This document shows positions 25,600-37,938 of a DNA stretch of 64,000 nucleotides, piece after piece. The stretch comes from Atrina japonica (Eukaryota > Mollusca > Bivalvia > Pterioida > Pinnidae). The notes under the pieces were generated by a model that ran no database searches, was not told where the DNA came from, and saw nothing but the letters and a program-made list of their open reading frames with translations. Within the stretch, counting starts at the first letter, position 1. Every line of letters begins with the position of its first letter. Both the position numbers and the translations under genes were made by a program. The stretch is taken from positions 279,501 to 343,500 of the forward strand of contig BROG01000460.1 in NCBI GenBank assembly GCA_030159075.1. The letters are read 5' to 3'.

Positions 25600-25945
25600 G
25601 ACTCCTGACTGGTTAGTGTAATGGATTTCCTTTAACAAATTCCATGTGATTCCTACCTGACTCCTGACTGGTAAGTGTAATGGATTTCCTTTAACAAATT
25701 CCATGTGATTCCTACCTGATTCCTGACTGGTAAGTGTAATATATTTCCTTTAACAAATTCCGTGTGATTCCTACCTGACTCCTGACTGGTAAGTGTAATA
25801 TATTCCCTTTAACAAATTCCGTGTGATTCCTACCTGACTCCTGACTGGTAAGTGTAATATATTTCCTTTAACAAATTCCATGTGATTCCTACCTGACTCC
25901 TGACTGGTTAGTGTAATGGATTTCTTTTAACAAATTCCAAGTGAT
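25600..25945. repeat. 59-bp minisatellite made of the exon 21 end and its donor
   Basis: Five units beyond the real exon end: acctgactcctgactggtta + gtgtaatggatttcctttaa. Each keeps the donor GTCAG|GTAGGA and ~50 nt of coding sequence (GITWNLLKEIHYTNQSGV) with a few substitutions. Confidence 0.93.
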
Positions 25946-26092
25946 TCCACCATTACTGGAGTACTGCAGCAGAACACTCTCTGATCTCGGCCAATCAAAG
26001 TGCCTCCCATTGCAGCCATATTGGAAATAAAATTCAACAGCATCTAACATGGTGGTATCTATATCTCTACTTACAATCATTCGCAGATGATC
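25893..26092 (-). CDS. RELN: Reelin exon 21: subrepeat B core with Asp-box
   Basis: Encodes DHLRMIVSRDIDTTMLDAVE, FYFQYGC, and the Asp-box YSSNGGITWNLL, ending HYTNQSGV. The donor GTCAG|GTAGGA and the last ~55 nt of the exon are repeated about five more times downstream (25.60-25.89 kb) with a 59-bp period. Confidence 0.92.
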
Positions 26093-26214
26093 CTGAAAGT
26101 GATGATATTTCTTTATATAAGTACAAAAAGATAAAAAACTAAACAACATACTATATCACACCACATTAATTAACCATTTTGTGCTTCAACTAAATACCAT
26201 ATTGTCTTACCAAA

Positions 26215-26440
26215 AGAATACCTACACTGGCCACCACAAGACCAAGTGGTTAGAACTTTACATTTTAAATTACAATGTCTCACCTCTAGTAAGTGCAGGT
26301 TTGATCAAATTTTCAAGCTTAAACTGATTATGTGAGAAAGTTTGCCAGTTCACTTGCAGAAGGCCAGTAGTCTGTTCATCAAGTACATTGTAACTGTGAC
26401 TTCTCCTCCAACATTAAAAACTGACTGCCATCATATTACT
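26215..26440 (+). repeat. SINE-like repeat with tRNA-like head
   Basis: Plus strand accaagtggttagaacttta ... gtgcaggtttgatcaaat gives box A and box B-like spacing with a long variable arm. Related sequence at 43936-44080. Confidence 0.45.
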
Positions 26441-26442
26441 AA

Positions 26443-26765
26443 CAAGGGTTGTCAGAAAACAACAAAGCTCGTCAAAATGAGTGTAAATTTTTAAAATAGG
26501 TATTTGACCCACAGCTGTCAGACTTTAAGGTCAAAGGACTGGTAAATATTTTGATTCCTTCAGGTCAAAGTTCAATGTCAAGGTCACTACGTTAATAATC
26601 AAGGTACCAAAGGAAAGCTCTGGTCAAAAGGAATCTATATGTGAAATATCATATATTCCTCATGGTTTAAAACATATAGCTGAGGTTAAAGTTTTTGAAA
26701 AGTAGGTAAAAGTTTAAGGTCAAGGTCACTAGCTCTCCAGACATTTGGTCTGGCAAGCTAAAAAT
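26443..26765 (+). repeat. Interspersed repeat, 'ggtcaaagttcaatgtcaag' family
   Basis: Runs of ggtcaaggtcac with caagggttgtcagaaaacaa at the start. A second copy at 51099-51430 shares gttgtcagaagacaaaaaag, aggtaccaaa, aaagctc and aatctaaatgtgaaatatca. Type unknown. Confidence 0.65.
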
Positions 26766-27278
26766 CTGTTGGGTCTGGCAGAAAACATTACATCATAGAA
26801 ACTGTGGCATAAAACACTATACCAATTTCTAGAAAAACATGGCAAAATTCCCTACTGGAAAGGTACAGGCCCTTGTTTCTGGTGGGTAGAAAAATCCCTG
26901 TTCTTAAAAGCTAAGTTATTCATTTTACAGTGGGCACTCTTAGACAAATTTAGCAATACATTTGGATTTATTATTTGACCTTGTATGATGCCATTTTTTC
27001 TTTTGGATAGATGCATTTACATGTATAATAAATTCAAGCTCAACCGATGAAGTCTTATTGACAGAAACGATTGTGTTGACCATTTGTTTTGGCCTTCTTT
27101 GTAAGAACTGGTCAACACCTAACAACTGAAAAACTGTTGAGTGGCATAAAACACCAATAAAAAAAAACGAAAACCAAATATTTTACCACATTATAAGTTT
27201 TGTAACAACAAGCAATATTTAGATACAATACCTAGCATTTAGGTTTGAACAATTCAGTTGCACCCGTAATCAACATAC

Positions 27279-27456
27279 CTCATGGAAGGTCAAGGCTTTT
27301 CCACTGACGATTTGGCCACATACATTGGATGTCTCGCCTCCATATATTTCCTTCCAGTTGTTGCTGTCAACATTGTCCTTGTTAAAGTCATCCCGGAACA
27401 TCATTGGCAGTGGAATGATTGGCTCACAGTGATCGCCAGCGAATCCATCATCACAT
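27279..27456 (-). CDS. RELN: Reelin exon 20: EGF module 4 end and start of subrepeat B
   Basis: Encodes CDDGFAGDHCEPIIPLPMMF, RDDFNKDNVDSNNWKEIYGG, and CGQIVSGKALTFHE. Phase-0 donor GAG|GTATGT and acceptor TTGTAG|A. The plus-strand open frame over it is a shadow. Confidence 0.92.
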
Positions 27457-28200
27457 CTACAATTATTTGTACATTTTAATTACATACCAACATGTAACTA
27501 TCATGCATACATTATATTTCTATATTTACTTTAGTGTTTTTTATATTACTCAAGTTTTCAACTATATAATGGAATCAAGATTCCATCTGCGGAACAAAGA
27601 AGCAAATGATATTGTTGGAAATAGAGGGGAATTTTCAACATTCTTCAGAAAACTGACAAATTTTCTCACTCACAAAGGTAAGAGAAATAAGTCCTAAATA
27701 CCAAAGTAATTACAATAACAAGGTAAATACAGATAAAACATAGCGAGAATTGGACAAACACTGGAAAATGTATAGGCGAAATCAGGTGGCACAGAAAAGT
27801 AAGCACCCAGTATTGATAGGATACATCTGCTGTGAGTCTACAGTTAAATCCAAAAGTGAGATCAGGTGCCCCTTGTATTGATAGATTACATCTGTCATGA
27901 GTCCAGTCAAATCCAGATTTAAACTGAAGGTCAAACTCCAGATCACGATATGTTCAGACCAATCAACAACCACTATCAAACAAGTATCATATTTATCCTA
28001 ACATACACAACCATCCCTTTTAGCATAACATATGACATACTGATTTTCATGGATGTCTATTGTAATGTGTCTAGGAAGTAACAGTTACAAACCAAAATGT
28101 CTGTAATCCAGGCTATTATATAATTATGTGCAAAATTGATGACAATTAATAACAGAGAAGTTCACATTGGACAAGAGTAAATAAACAATAAAGGTTCTAT
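27457..28200. other. Intron segment with a dispersed repeat
   Basis: Around 27745-27930 (ggacaaacactggaaaatgt ... ctacagttaaatcc) resembles 20390-20500 (ggacaaacgtggacctttcg ... ccacagtcaaatcc), so a dispersed family of unknown type. No gene seen. Confidence 0.45.
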
Positions 28201-28202
28201 TG

Positions 28203-29556
28203 ATTCTGTAGTGATGTCACTGCTATATGTAAGAACATGATGTCACTGCTATATGTATGAACATGATGTCACTGTTATATGTAAAAACATGATGTCACTG
28301 TTATATAAGAACATGATGTCACTGCTATATGTAAGAACATGATGTCACTGCTATATGTAAGAACATGATGTCACTGCTATATGTATGAACATGATGTCAC
28401 TGTTATATGTAAGAACATGATGTCACTGTTATATGTAAGAACATGATGTCACTGTTATATGTAAGAACATGATGTCACTGCTATATGTAAGAACATGATG
28501 TCACTGCTATATGTAAGAACATGATGTCACTGCTATATGTAAGAACATGATGTCACTGCTATATGTATGAACATGATGTCACTGTTATATGTATGAACAT
28601 GATGTCATTGCTATATGTATGAACATGATGTCACTGCGATATGTAAGATCATGATGTCGCTGCTATATGTAAGAACATTATGTTACTGTTATAAAAATGA
28701 ACATGATGTCACTGCTATATGTATGAACATGATGTCACTGCTATATAAGAACATTATGTAACTGCTATATGTAAGAACATGATGTCAGTGCTATATGTAT
28801 GAACATGATGTCATTGTTATATTTATGAACATGGTGTCACTGCTATATGTATGAACATGATATCACTGCTATATGTATGAACATGATGTCACTGCTATAT
28901 ATAAGAACATGATGTTACTGCTATATAAGAACATGATGTCACTGCTATATGTATGAACATGATGTCACTGATATATATAAGAACATGATGTTACTGCTAT
29001 ATAAGAACATGATGTCACTGCTATATGTATGAACATGATGTCAGTGCTATATGTATGAACATGATGTCAGTGCTATATGTATGAACATGATGTCACTGCT
29101 ATATGTAAGAACATGATGTCACTGCTATATGTATGAACATGATGTCAGTGCTATATGTATGAACATGATGTCACTGCTATATGTATGAACATGATGTCAC
29201 TGCTATATGTATGAACATGATGTCACTGCTATATGTATGAACATGATGTCACTGCTATATGTATGAACATGATGTCACTGCTATATGTATGAACATGATG
29301 TCACTGCTATATGTATGAACATGATGTCACTGCTATATGTATGAACATGATGTCACTGCTATATGTATGAACATGATGTCACTGCTATATGTAAGAACAT
29401 GATGTCACTGATATATGTAAGAACATGATGTCACTGCTTTATAAGAAGATTATGTCTCTGCTACATGTAAGATCATGAAGTCACTCTAAATGTAAGAACA
29501 TTATGTCACTGATATATGTAAGAACATGATGTCACTGCTGTATGTATGAATATGAC
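28203..29556. repeat. 26-bp minisatellite, about 52 units
   Basis: Unit gaacatgatgtcactgctat + atgtat, with atgtaag and shorter (ataag) variants. Ends about 150 nt from exon 19. Confidence 0.95.
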
Positions 29557-29708
29557 ATTAAGGTTTTGATTGGATTCTAAAGTTTTTTTTTCTGTAGTTT
29601 TTTTAATTTGAAAATTTTCAGCACAGAAATCTTGCAAAATATTGAAAAATATCGGTATGTCTTTCAGAAATATAACAAAATTCATTTGAAGATACATGAT
29701 ACACATAC

Positions 29709-29849
29709 ATGCATTTTCCTTCTCGACAATAACCATGGCCAGAACATAGCCAGGGACAACCATTCCCTAAGTACACATTATCTAAAGCCCAGACTTTACC
29801 CCGGGGAGTAGAGCTTCTCTGTTTCCATCTAAATCTTGTTGCCTGTGAC
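29709..29849 (-). CDS. RELN: Reelin exon 19: end of subrepeat A and first half of EGF module 4
   Basis: Encodes SQATRFRWKQRSSTPRGKVW, ALDNVYLGNGC, and the EGF start CPWLCSGHGYCREGKC. Donor TGCAT|GTATGT joins exon 20 as ATA-TGT (ICDDGF). Confidence 0.93.
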
Positions 29850-30004
29850 CTGAAGAGAAATAAAACTGATGAGGACATACAACAATACATGATTTAAAAA
29901 ATAAATTACTTTGAAAAGTTTTTAGCAGAACAATAAATGACAGAAAAAGATAACTCTGTCTTTCCCTTGGGAAAAAGATTTATCCCACCTTAGACAGGTG
30001 TATC

Positions 30005-30252
30005 TACGATCTTGCCAAGCCAGAATTTCTCTGACCTTCCCTAGGGTGTAGACAACCTACATGCATCTACCGACTTGCCAAGCCAGAATATCTCTGTCTT
30101 CACCCTAGGGCATAGACAAGCTACACACATCTACTGACTTGCCAAGCCAGAATTTCTCTTCACCCTAGGGCATAGACAAACTACACAAATCTACTGACTT
30201 GCCAAGCCAGAATTTCTCTGTCTTCACCCCAGGGCATAGACAAGCTACACGT
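30005..30252. repeat. ~64-bp tandem repeat, about four units
   Basis: Repeats gacttgccaagccagaattt + ctctgtcttcaccctagggc. Beyond it (30360-30550 and 30830-30980) are two copies of a hairpin-forming dispersed repeat (gtgggagaaaaataatcaaa). Confidence 0.8.
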
Positions 30253-30374
30253 GCTATGAGATCACAATATAATTTTATAACACGGATCGTCTAGATCTGT
30301 GTGATGAGAATACAGTACATTATAAGCTGACTGTGTCAGATTTTATTTATGTGCACAAGTTAAATGTCTTTGAA

Positions 30375-30540
30375 GCATGGGAGAAAATAATCAAACATTG
30401 GTGTGTTGAGTGGAAATGGAAATCTCAACCGTCCTGGTAAGAATCTTAAAGTCCAATCCTCAGGAAACCCCCGGATTGGACAATCAGATTTTTAACATTA
30501 TGGTGGAGATTTCCTTATCCACTCCACACACCCATGTAAA
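30375..30540. repeat. Hairpin-forming dispersed repeat
   Basis: gtgttgagtggaaatggaaa and tttccttatccactccacac face each other, with aggaa/ttgga palindromes at the centre. Similar copy at 30830-30980; related pieces at 34000-34110 and 42780-42960. Confidence 0.55.
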
Positions 30541-30590
30541 ATTTTGTTAGTCTCACATGTGTTACGATGTCAAGGATGCAATTTAATATA

Positions 30591-30768
30591 CGGTAAAATT
30601 TGTATATAACAACCTCCTTAGGGACACAACAAAACTGGTCTTTTTAAGGAGGTGATCTTTATATAAAGATTGATTGTACACAAATGGTATTATTGGGGAC
30701 AGCAAAAACCGGTCTTTGTGACCAGTTGGTCTTTTATACACAGGTGGTCACTAAAGCAGGTTTTACTG
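30591..30768. mobile_element. MITE, same CAGTAAAACTTG family
   Basis: Starts cGGTAAAATTTGTATATAAC and ends GCAGGTTTTACTG, with flanking TA. About 178 bp. Its interior (cctccttagggacacaac, ggtctttgtgaccag) matches the copies at 36357 and 37334. Confidence 0.75.
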
Positions 30769-31338
30769 TATTTGAATGCATCAGACCAAAATATTAGAGT
30801 GTAAACAAAATGTGACTCTGGTTTTGTGGGAGAAAAATAATCAAACACTGCGTTGTTGAGTAGACAGGGAAATATCAACCTTCATGGTAAGAGTCTAGAG
30901 GACCAATCCTTGGGAAGCCCTAAAGCTGGACAACCAGACTCTTACCACACAGACTGAGATTTCTCTAATCATCATGGCTATGTCAGTTTCTATACATCCA
31001 ATCCCAAACATGTCATTTATTCTACCTTGAAATGTCTCTTGCAACTGAAAAACATCGTTCATTGCAATGCTTTAAAAATTTCTCCCCAAATTAAGATGCA
31101 TGTTTGTGAAAAAACTGCCTAAGACCCTTTGTAAGTTCCTTATACAAATCCCATGCAGAAAACAGTGACTTAAAACTTTTTAGTTATTTATATAACTTTG
31201 CAAGTTGATGTTATTATGTTTAATCATCAGACAAAAATATGAGTTTAATTGAAAAACAAATGTCAGACACGACAGAAAACAATCTATGAAAGAACCTGTC
31301 TAATGCTATGATCAAAATGGTAGTTTGTGTCTACCTAC

Positions 31339-31609
31339 ACAGCTCCAGGTGGTAGATAAACTGTAACGCGGGTCCAGTTCTTGTGTTGATCCGACATGTA
31401 ATCACTGCTGAGATGGTAACCGCTACACTGGAAATCTGGTGGTGCACACTTGTCCACCACTGGGTGCCACTTCTGACCCATATCTACTGAGTATTCCAAC
31501 ATCACACTGTAGAGTGCCCCGTACAGTGAGTCACAGGCCATTGCAATGTCAAATTGCAGAAATGTGGAGGGCATTATTCTGAAGTCCTGAGTTTCTGCAA
31601 ATCTGAGTC
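31339..31609 (-). CDS. RELN: Reelin exon 18: subrepeat A with Asp-box
   Basis: Encodes LRFAETQDFRIMPSTFLQFD, IAMACDSLYGA, the Asp-box-like YSVDMGQKWHPV, and NWTRVTVYLPPGAV. Donor GCTGT|GTAGGT joins exon 19 as GTG-TCA. Confidence 0.92.
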
Positions 31610-33474
31610 CTAAAAGCATTAAAAACATAAATGAATGCATATTTTCTTCAAAATGTCTAGAGAAGAAAGACAAGAAAGAAAAAGAAGTACTACATCCTTG
31701 AGGGCTAACTTATTGGTGAACATTTGAAAGTCTCATAACTACTGGAAAACACTGACCAATAATGGCCACATTCAATTTGATATGATTTTGAACTATGTTT
31801 TATTCCACAATTTTTCAGTTACAGTCAAACTTGCCTTAGCGACTGCCCTCATATAACGACTCCCTGTTCATAATGACTGTATTTGGACTGCCCCTTGAGA
31901 ATTACTATATATTTGCCCCTTATATAGCGACCACCTGCCTTACAAGACCAGCAACTGCTGTATTTCCCCCGCCGGCAGTTATCTTACTTGTGTATAGGGA
32001 CTGCTTACTGGTGGAAGGGAGATAACTCGAAGACAGTTCTCGCGGGACAGTCATAACACACCTGGAGGTGTCAATTAACACCCCAGGTGGTAATTAGGCA
32101 CTCAGACATGCTTTCTGACAGGGTGTTTTTACAACCAGGATCTAACAATCATCGCTGACTGATTGATGTTTTGTTTTCGATCGTCAATTGTAGACCTAAG
32201 TTTCCGGTGGTGATTACTTAATCAGTGAAAGACTGAGACTAAAAAATAAAAAAGGACATGCTTTGTGATGAGTTGTCTTTACAAACAGGAGTATTTAAAT
32301 ATCATGGCTGAAGGATTGATGTTTTGTTTTCTCGTATTCAGGAATGCAATGGGGTAATTATCTTACATCTTATCTTATGGAACATCACTTGATAAGTAAA
32401 ATCACGGGCGCTTGTTGCACTGGATTATGTCTAATAAAATGAAAATTAAATAAAATTCATCTATCTACAACTTTCTGTCTGTTCTTACACATCTGTGTGA
32501 CTTAACAACACAGATCAACACCTTTGAGCATTTTTTACACAATTTGTCTCAGTTTTTATTATGTGCCGTATCATGGCATATGCACGATGTAAATAATACA
32601 ATTTCGTCATAAATCAATTAAAATTAATTAAAACATTTAATAATTTCTTATTCTCATTATTTATATGTTGTACATGAGTACAGGGATTTTTCCTATACCT
32701 ATTTTGGGTCCGATTACAGGACCCGTCCCTATTTAAAAATGGCTTGTATTTCCCCAAAAATATGGAAAAATTCCCAATTTGGAATTTTAAAAAAAAATGT
32801 ATATTTTCCTAATTTTTTATAGATCCTGGACCCAGAAATTTGGAGGTAGGAAAATTCCTTTAATTTTACAATGTACATTTACTAGATGGAATATCTAACA
32901 AGGGAAGAAATATGTAGTTGGAAATAATGAAAGTGATCTCCGATCCTTTGGATTTCATAATATCTTGTGTACATGTGACCCTTTATATAAAGACTACCTG
33001 TCTATAAAGACCGTTTTTGTAATTCCCCCTGAGCGATTTTTATATACAAGTTTGACTGTATATGGTGACAACCAGTTTTTAATGGTGGAGGAGAGAATCT
33101 GGTTACAATGTACCCAGGAAGAGACCACCAGCCTTCTGCAAGTAAACTGGCAAACTTTCTCATAAAAATCAGCTTAGATTCCAGTGCTGACCAGAAGTGA
33201 GAGATGGTTCAAAGTGTGATTCTCTAACCATGGCCATATTGAAAAGCATTCCAGATTCATTGGACATAAAGTACCACACCAAATTTAATTTAAACTTGAT
33301 GAAGAAATTTAATCAAAATATTTTTTTTTCTTTCAAACACATTTTTAAAATTTTCATTGTGATATTGATTTTCAAAGCAATAAAGACAGGAAACAGGAAG
33401 TGTTGCCATTAATAGATTTCCTGGAGAATTGTCCAGAATCTATAATCAGTTTTCATCCTGAGAACAATACTAAC
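31610..33474. other. Intron without recognised genes
   Basis: AT-rich. Contains fragments related to the 'cctataaagacc' MITE family (31815-31950, 32975-33061) and the tRNA-like SINE family (about 33065-33240, minus). Nothing else recognised. Confidence 0.5.
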
Positions 33475-33663
33475 CCTTGTCACGACTAAACTCTAATGCA
33501 TTTCCTTTAGAATTACATGTGATTCGTGGGATGGCACTTTCTGTCAAGAGCCAGTTGTATGGATCTGGCATCATAGAATTAAAATCATCCTGAAAACCTT
33601 CCTTGTTGGTTTCGTTGACCCCAATAATTAAACTGTCCAGACCCCACTCAGCTCTCGGCATAC
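33475..33663 (-). CDS. RELN: Reelin exon 17: start of fourth visible repeat
   Basis: Encodes MPRAEWGLDSLIIGVNETNK, then DDFNSMMPDPYNWLLTESAI and GNALEFSRDKG. The EWGLDSLIIG stretch corresponds to WAIDNVYIG. Acceptor TTTGCAG and donor AAGG|GTTAGT. Confidence 0.9.
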
Positions 33664-33827
33664 CTGCAAAAAACAAACATTTCATACACCTTTCTGCATA
33701 TCACACATAGTTACAAAATATTTCAAACAATGGTGTTAAAAAGAGTAATCTAGAGACATATGTAGTATGTTTGTTGATGAAACACTGACCCAGAAGTTAA
33801 ATGATAAATAGACAGATGGATAGATGA

Positions 33828-33964
33828 ATGGATGGAAGGATAGATAGATAGAGATAGATAGAGATAGATAGAAATGTAGATAGAAAAACAGATACACATA
33901 GAGATGGATAGAGATAGATAGATAGATAAATAGATAGATAGATAGATAGGTAGGTAGGTAGGTA
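33828..33964. repeat. (GATA)n/(GGTA)n microsatellite
   Basis: Imperfect gata and gatagatagagata runs ending in (ggta)n. The SIYLS-type minus open frames are artefacts. Confidence 0.93.
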
Positions 33965-34272
33965 GAATCTTACATGGATATGTGGCACAAATAAGGATAT
34001 CTCCACCTGAGTGGTAAGAGTCTATTTCCAACCTGAGGGTTTCTCAAGGACGAGACTTTCAGATTCTTATCACCAAGTTGGAGATTTGCCACTCCACTCA
34101 ACATGTCCATGTTTGATGATTTATATACCAAGTTTCAAGTACATGTTTATGCATGCAAATAATGTATGGCGCAAGTTTTAATGCACTGCATTCTGATTAC
34201 ATTGTGTATATCTATACTCCTGCTGCAATCTCATATTTGCCTACTCATTACCCGAGATGGGACATGTGAAGG

Positions 34273-34310
<38 letters not shown>

Positions 34311-34907
34311 TCCATATACTGTTTCCACAGGAGATACATCCTGTTGTTCATACGTTTTGTATGTCACAATGCATTTTTCAGCTGTGTCATATGAAAGTGA
34401 TGTCAGTTCTGTGTTATTATTAAAAAAAAAAATGCAATATGTATAAAAAGTTAATTTTGTACAATGTTGTACATTTTTGTATATAGATAATAGGCATACA
34501 TCATTTCAAATGTTAGAAAACTTAACAAAAGGGCAGTCGCACAGATATAAAACTTACACAGTCTTTGTTTGACCTAATATGAGATATACACCGTTAGTAA
34601 ATTCCATATGGGACTCGAGCTTTGCTCTCGTCTTACATAAGTATGTTGAGTGGATAAAATAATACCCCCCCCAACCTTCGAAAAATCTGAGCTCTATTCA
34701 ATATCAAGTGATTGATGTCCAACTTGTATTAGCATCTCATGTTAAAATCACTAAAACAAGTCTTATCATATAGATATTACCAGGATAAATTTTGAATAAA
34801 TGTGCTGAAAAAAAATAAATACAAACATTGCCTACAATACATTGAATTTGTGACTCTTATGAATAATCTGATCAACAATTTCTACAGTTTGACAAAAATC
34901 ATCTGAC

Positions 34908-35152
34908 CTCCATATCCCAATGGTTGCCACCACCTAAAGATGGTTCTCTCAGTCTTTGCTTCAGGTGGTAGATTTATGGTTACAAATTCCGTGGTATTGT
35001 TCAGAATGCGTGGTTCGACCATCTTCAGCACGTGCCATGTGATTTCATTATCGGTGGAGTAATCCACGATAATGCCTTCATTTCTGCTAATAGGCTGAGT
35101 ACAAGATATTGCTTCCCCATTACCTCCAATCTTGATCACAAACTGCAACATT
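34908..35152 (-). CDS. RELN: Reelin exon 16: subrepeat B core and closing FRWWQP
   Basis: Encodes MLQFVIKIGGNGEAISCTQP, an Asp-box remnant YSTDNEITWHVL, and FVTINLPPEAKTERTIFRWW followed by QPLGYGG. Acceptor TTCTCAG|A and donor GGAG|GTCAGA are clear. Confidence 0.92.
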
Positions 35153-35221
35153 CTGAGAAGAAAATGGAAGTGTTATACACAACAATTTGGATCAAAGTAC
35201 TACAGCATTCTTAGAAGCAAG

Positions 35222-35660
35222 TTGAAGAAAACCATGTGGATCAAACAGAAAATCATGTGGATCATACAGATTTATCATGTGGTTCATACATGATAGCATG
35301 TGGATCATACACAAAATCTTTTGGATCATACAGTCATGTGGATCATACATAAAATCATGTGGATCATATATGTTGTGTGGATCATACATAATATCATGTG
35401 GATCATACATAATATTATGTGGATCATAAAAAAAATAATGTGGATCATACATGTCATGTGGATCATACATAATATCATGTGGATCATATAGAAAACCATG
35501 TGGATCATGCAGAAAATAATGTGGATTATGCAGAAAATTATGTGGATCATATATGTCATGTGGATTATATAGAAAATCATGTGGATCATATATGTCATGT
35601 GGATCATATAGAATATCATGTAGATCATACACAAATTCATGTGGATCAAAGTATCTAACA
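35222..35660. repeat. ~21-bp minisatellite (catgtggatcatac)
   Basis: About 22 units of 15-27 bp around atcatgtggatcatacataa. It lies 70 nt upstream of exon 16 but does not include the acceptor. Confidence 0.9.
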
Positions 35661-35999
35661 TCCAATAACAGGATTTGTTTAAAAACCACTAAGCCAAGTA
35701 ATGCATGAAGATTTTAAAGTTCAATAACTCTAACAAATATTTCAGACTGTTGGCCATCATCAAACTCATTTGAGATTTATCATGCCAGACTCTGGTCTGA
35801 TCTACCTTAGAATTCATCCATGATCCTTCTGTCTAAAAGAAGAGCACACCGTCACACAAGAGCTACATGTAGTGTCAACTTTGAAGACAAAATGTTTCTA
35901 AAAATAGATAATCAGTAGGAGGCCATATGTCTGGACTGCCTTGGAGAGAACTAAATTGGATTTTGGTTTTGAATAGTGTTCTACACCATACTCAACGAT

Positions 36000-36228
36000 T
36001 TTTCAGTTATATGGCGGTGGCCAGTTATTACTGGTGGAGAAGAAAACCTGGTTACAATGTACCCGGGAAGAGACCACTGACCTTTCCCAAATAAACTGGC
36101 AAATTTTGTCACAAAAATCAGCTGAGGATCCAACAGGGCTCAAATCTGCACTACTGATCAGAAGTGAGAGACTTCATGGTTCAAAGTGCGATGCTCTAAC
36201 GACTTGGCCACAGAGGCCCAGAGAGAAC
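36000..36228 (-). repeat. tRNA-derived SINE-like repeat
   Basis: Minus strand: GGCCAAGTCGTTAGAGCATC (box A-like), a long variable arm, then GCAGATTTGAGCCCTG (box B-like). Relatives at 33065-33240, 45475-45620, 41505-41600 and 11735-11880. Confidence 0.6.
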
Positions 36229-36356
36229 TAAATAGATAAGTTAAAAACCAGTTCTTGTAAGGTTAAGTGATAAGTCTTTATGAACATTTAACTTTATAAT
36301 GGGAGCAGGTTGTGGCAAAAAAAAAATTAAATTTCATATTGGGAAGTTCAGATATA

Positions 36357-36507
36357 CAGTGAAACTTGTATATAGCAACCTCCTTAGGGGCACAAGAAAG
36401 AGGTTTAGGTTGATTTGTACACAAATGGTCCAAATGGGTACAGCAAAAATGGTCTTTATGACCAGGTGGTCATTATACACAGGTGGATGCTAAAGCAGGT
36501 TTTACTG
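36357..36507. mobile_element. MITE, same CAGTAAAACTTG family
   Basis: CAGTGAAACTTGTATATAGC to GCAGGTTTTACTG, flanked by TA. About 151 bp, with an internal deletion relative to the 30591 copy. Confidence 0.75.
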
Positions 36508-36689
36508 TACAGCATTTGGTACTAGCAAAGTAAGAACTGTACATACAGTGGAATATCAAAACTGAATGGCCAATCCCAATTTTGATTGATAGATAAATAT
36601 ACTTGAATTAAAGTTTTGGTTATCGAGAAGTAATATGGGTGGTACTGTGAAACTTCAAGACCACAAGATTTCACTGTTTTTTCATGTAC

Positions 36690-36897
36690 CTGAGGTATGT
36701 TGTGTTGAGTGGAATTGTAACAGCTTCTCTCGTTCCCTGTCCACTGAAATACATGGAATTCCCATAGTCCACCACACCACAACCAAGTCCCAACTTTCCT
36801 CCCATAATTCTCCTCCACTTATCTGTTGGTTCATGATGGTTGTCAAACCAGTCCAACATTCCATATGGACTGTCACCAACAAAGTCACAATCGTAAT
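36690..36897 (-). CDS. RELN: Reelin exon 15: EGF module 3 end and start of subrepeat B
   Basis: Starts YDCDFVGDSPYGMLDWFDNH, ending the EGF in an unusual way (DYDC rather than G-x-x-C). Continues DKWRRIMGGKLGLGCGVVDY, SMYFSGQG and REAVTIPLNTTYLR. Donor CTCAG|GTACAT. Confidence 0.9.
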
Positions 36898-37058
36898 CTA
36901 AATAAATTCAAAAGTAGAGATTAGGACAGTAATGAGAAGTTTACATACCGGTAGGTAGTTGTCATATCTAACACATACATGAAGTCAATATTTGCAAAAT
37001 TTGAGAGTATTAAGAATTTTACATGGTAGTATTACATACATAATGTACATATTGTCAA

Positions 37059-37296
37059 ATTTTGCTACATTCGAGAGAGTGTGGACAATTTTACATAGGT
37101 ATTCTATCTGTAACACATTCTGCGGTATGTAGAATTTTGCTACATTCAAGAGAGTGTGGACAATTTTACATAGGTATTCTATCTGTAACACATTCTACGG
37201 TATGTAAAATTTTGCTACATTCAAGAGAGTGTGGACAATTTTACATAGGTATTCTATCTGTAACACATTCTACAGTATGTAAAATTTTGCTACATC
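37059..37296. repeat. 75-bp minisatellite, about three units
   Basis: Repeats gctacattcaagagagtgtg + gacaattttacataggtatt at 75-bp spacing. Confidence 0.92.
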
Positions 37297-37333
37297 CAGG
37301 CAGGTAATGAATTTTCAATATATTATGAAATCT

Positions 37334-37505
37334 GTACTGTATATAACAACCTCCTTAGTGACACAAGAAAACTGGTCTTTATAAGAAGGTGGTCTTTATA
37401 TAGAGGTTGATTTGTACACAAATGATACTATTGGGGAAAGCAAAAAACAGTCTCCGTGACCAGGTGGTCTTTATACACAGGTGGTTGATAAAGCAGGTTT
37501 TACTG
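37334..37505. mobile_element. MITE, same family, left end damaged
   Basis: Shares tatataacaacctccttag and ends GCAGGTTTTACTG followed by TA. The left inverted repeat is mostly lost. Confidence 0.65.
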
Positions 37506-37789
37506 TACATATTTTTGCTATATTCAGGGTTGTTAAAGTAATTGCACCAGTAAACTTTGGTGCATGGTCAGGATTTTATTTGAACTCTTACCCCAAATAT
37601 ATCACATAAAATAATGTACTAATTTAATATAGTTGTGTAAAAACTCCTTAAAGTTGTAAATGATAATAAAGATTTGTTTAAAAATTCAGAGGCATATATT
37701 TTGTAAAATTGTGGTTTCCCGGCTCATGCATGTCAAGAATTATTCACAGGTCATATCTTTTTCTATAAATAACTCAAGAATTATATTAC

Positions 37790-37938
37790 CTGTAAATCCA
37801 TCATCACAGTCACATCTGCTCTTTGTACACACACCATTTCTGTGACAATTCTCAGAACAAGGTGGCCCTATATACACATCATTCAAGGCAAAACTAAAGG
37901 CATAACCTCCTTGCTGCCACCATCGGAACATGACTGGG
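37790..37938 (-). CDS. RELN: Reelin exon 14: end of subrepeat A and first half of EGF module 3
   Basis: Encodes PVMFRWWQQGGYAFSFALND, VYIGPPC, and the EGF part CSENCHRNGVCTKSRCDC. The donor TTTACAG|GTAATA joins exon 15 (DYDCDF). The acceptor TATTTACAG|CCCAGTC is the first of about 14 tandem copies running to 38.62 kb, and the Reelin frame stays open through most of them, so the true 5' end of this exon may vary. Confidence 0.88.

Noticed and set aside
35192..35689. 165-residue YDPHD-repeat open frame
   Set aside because: Translation of the ~21-bp minisatellite; open in several frames and on both strands, with no gene context.
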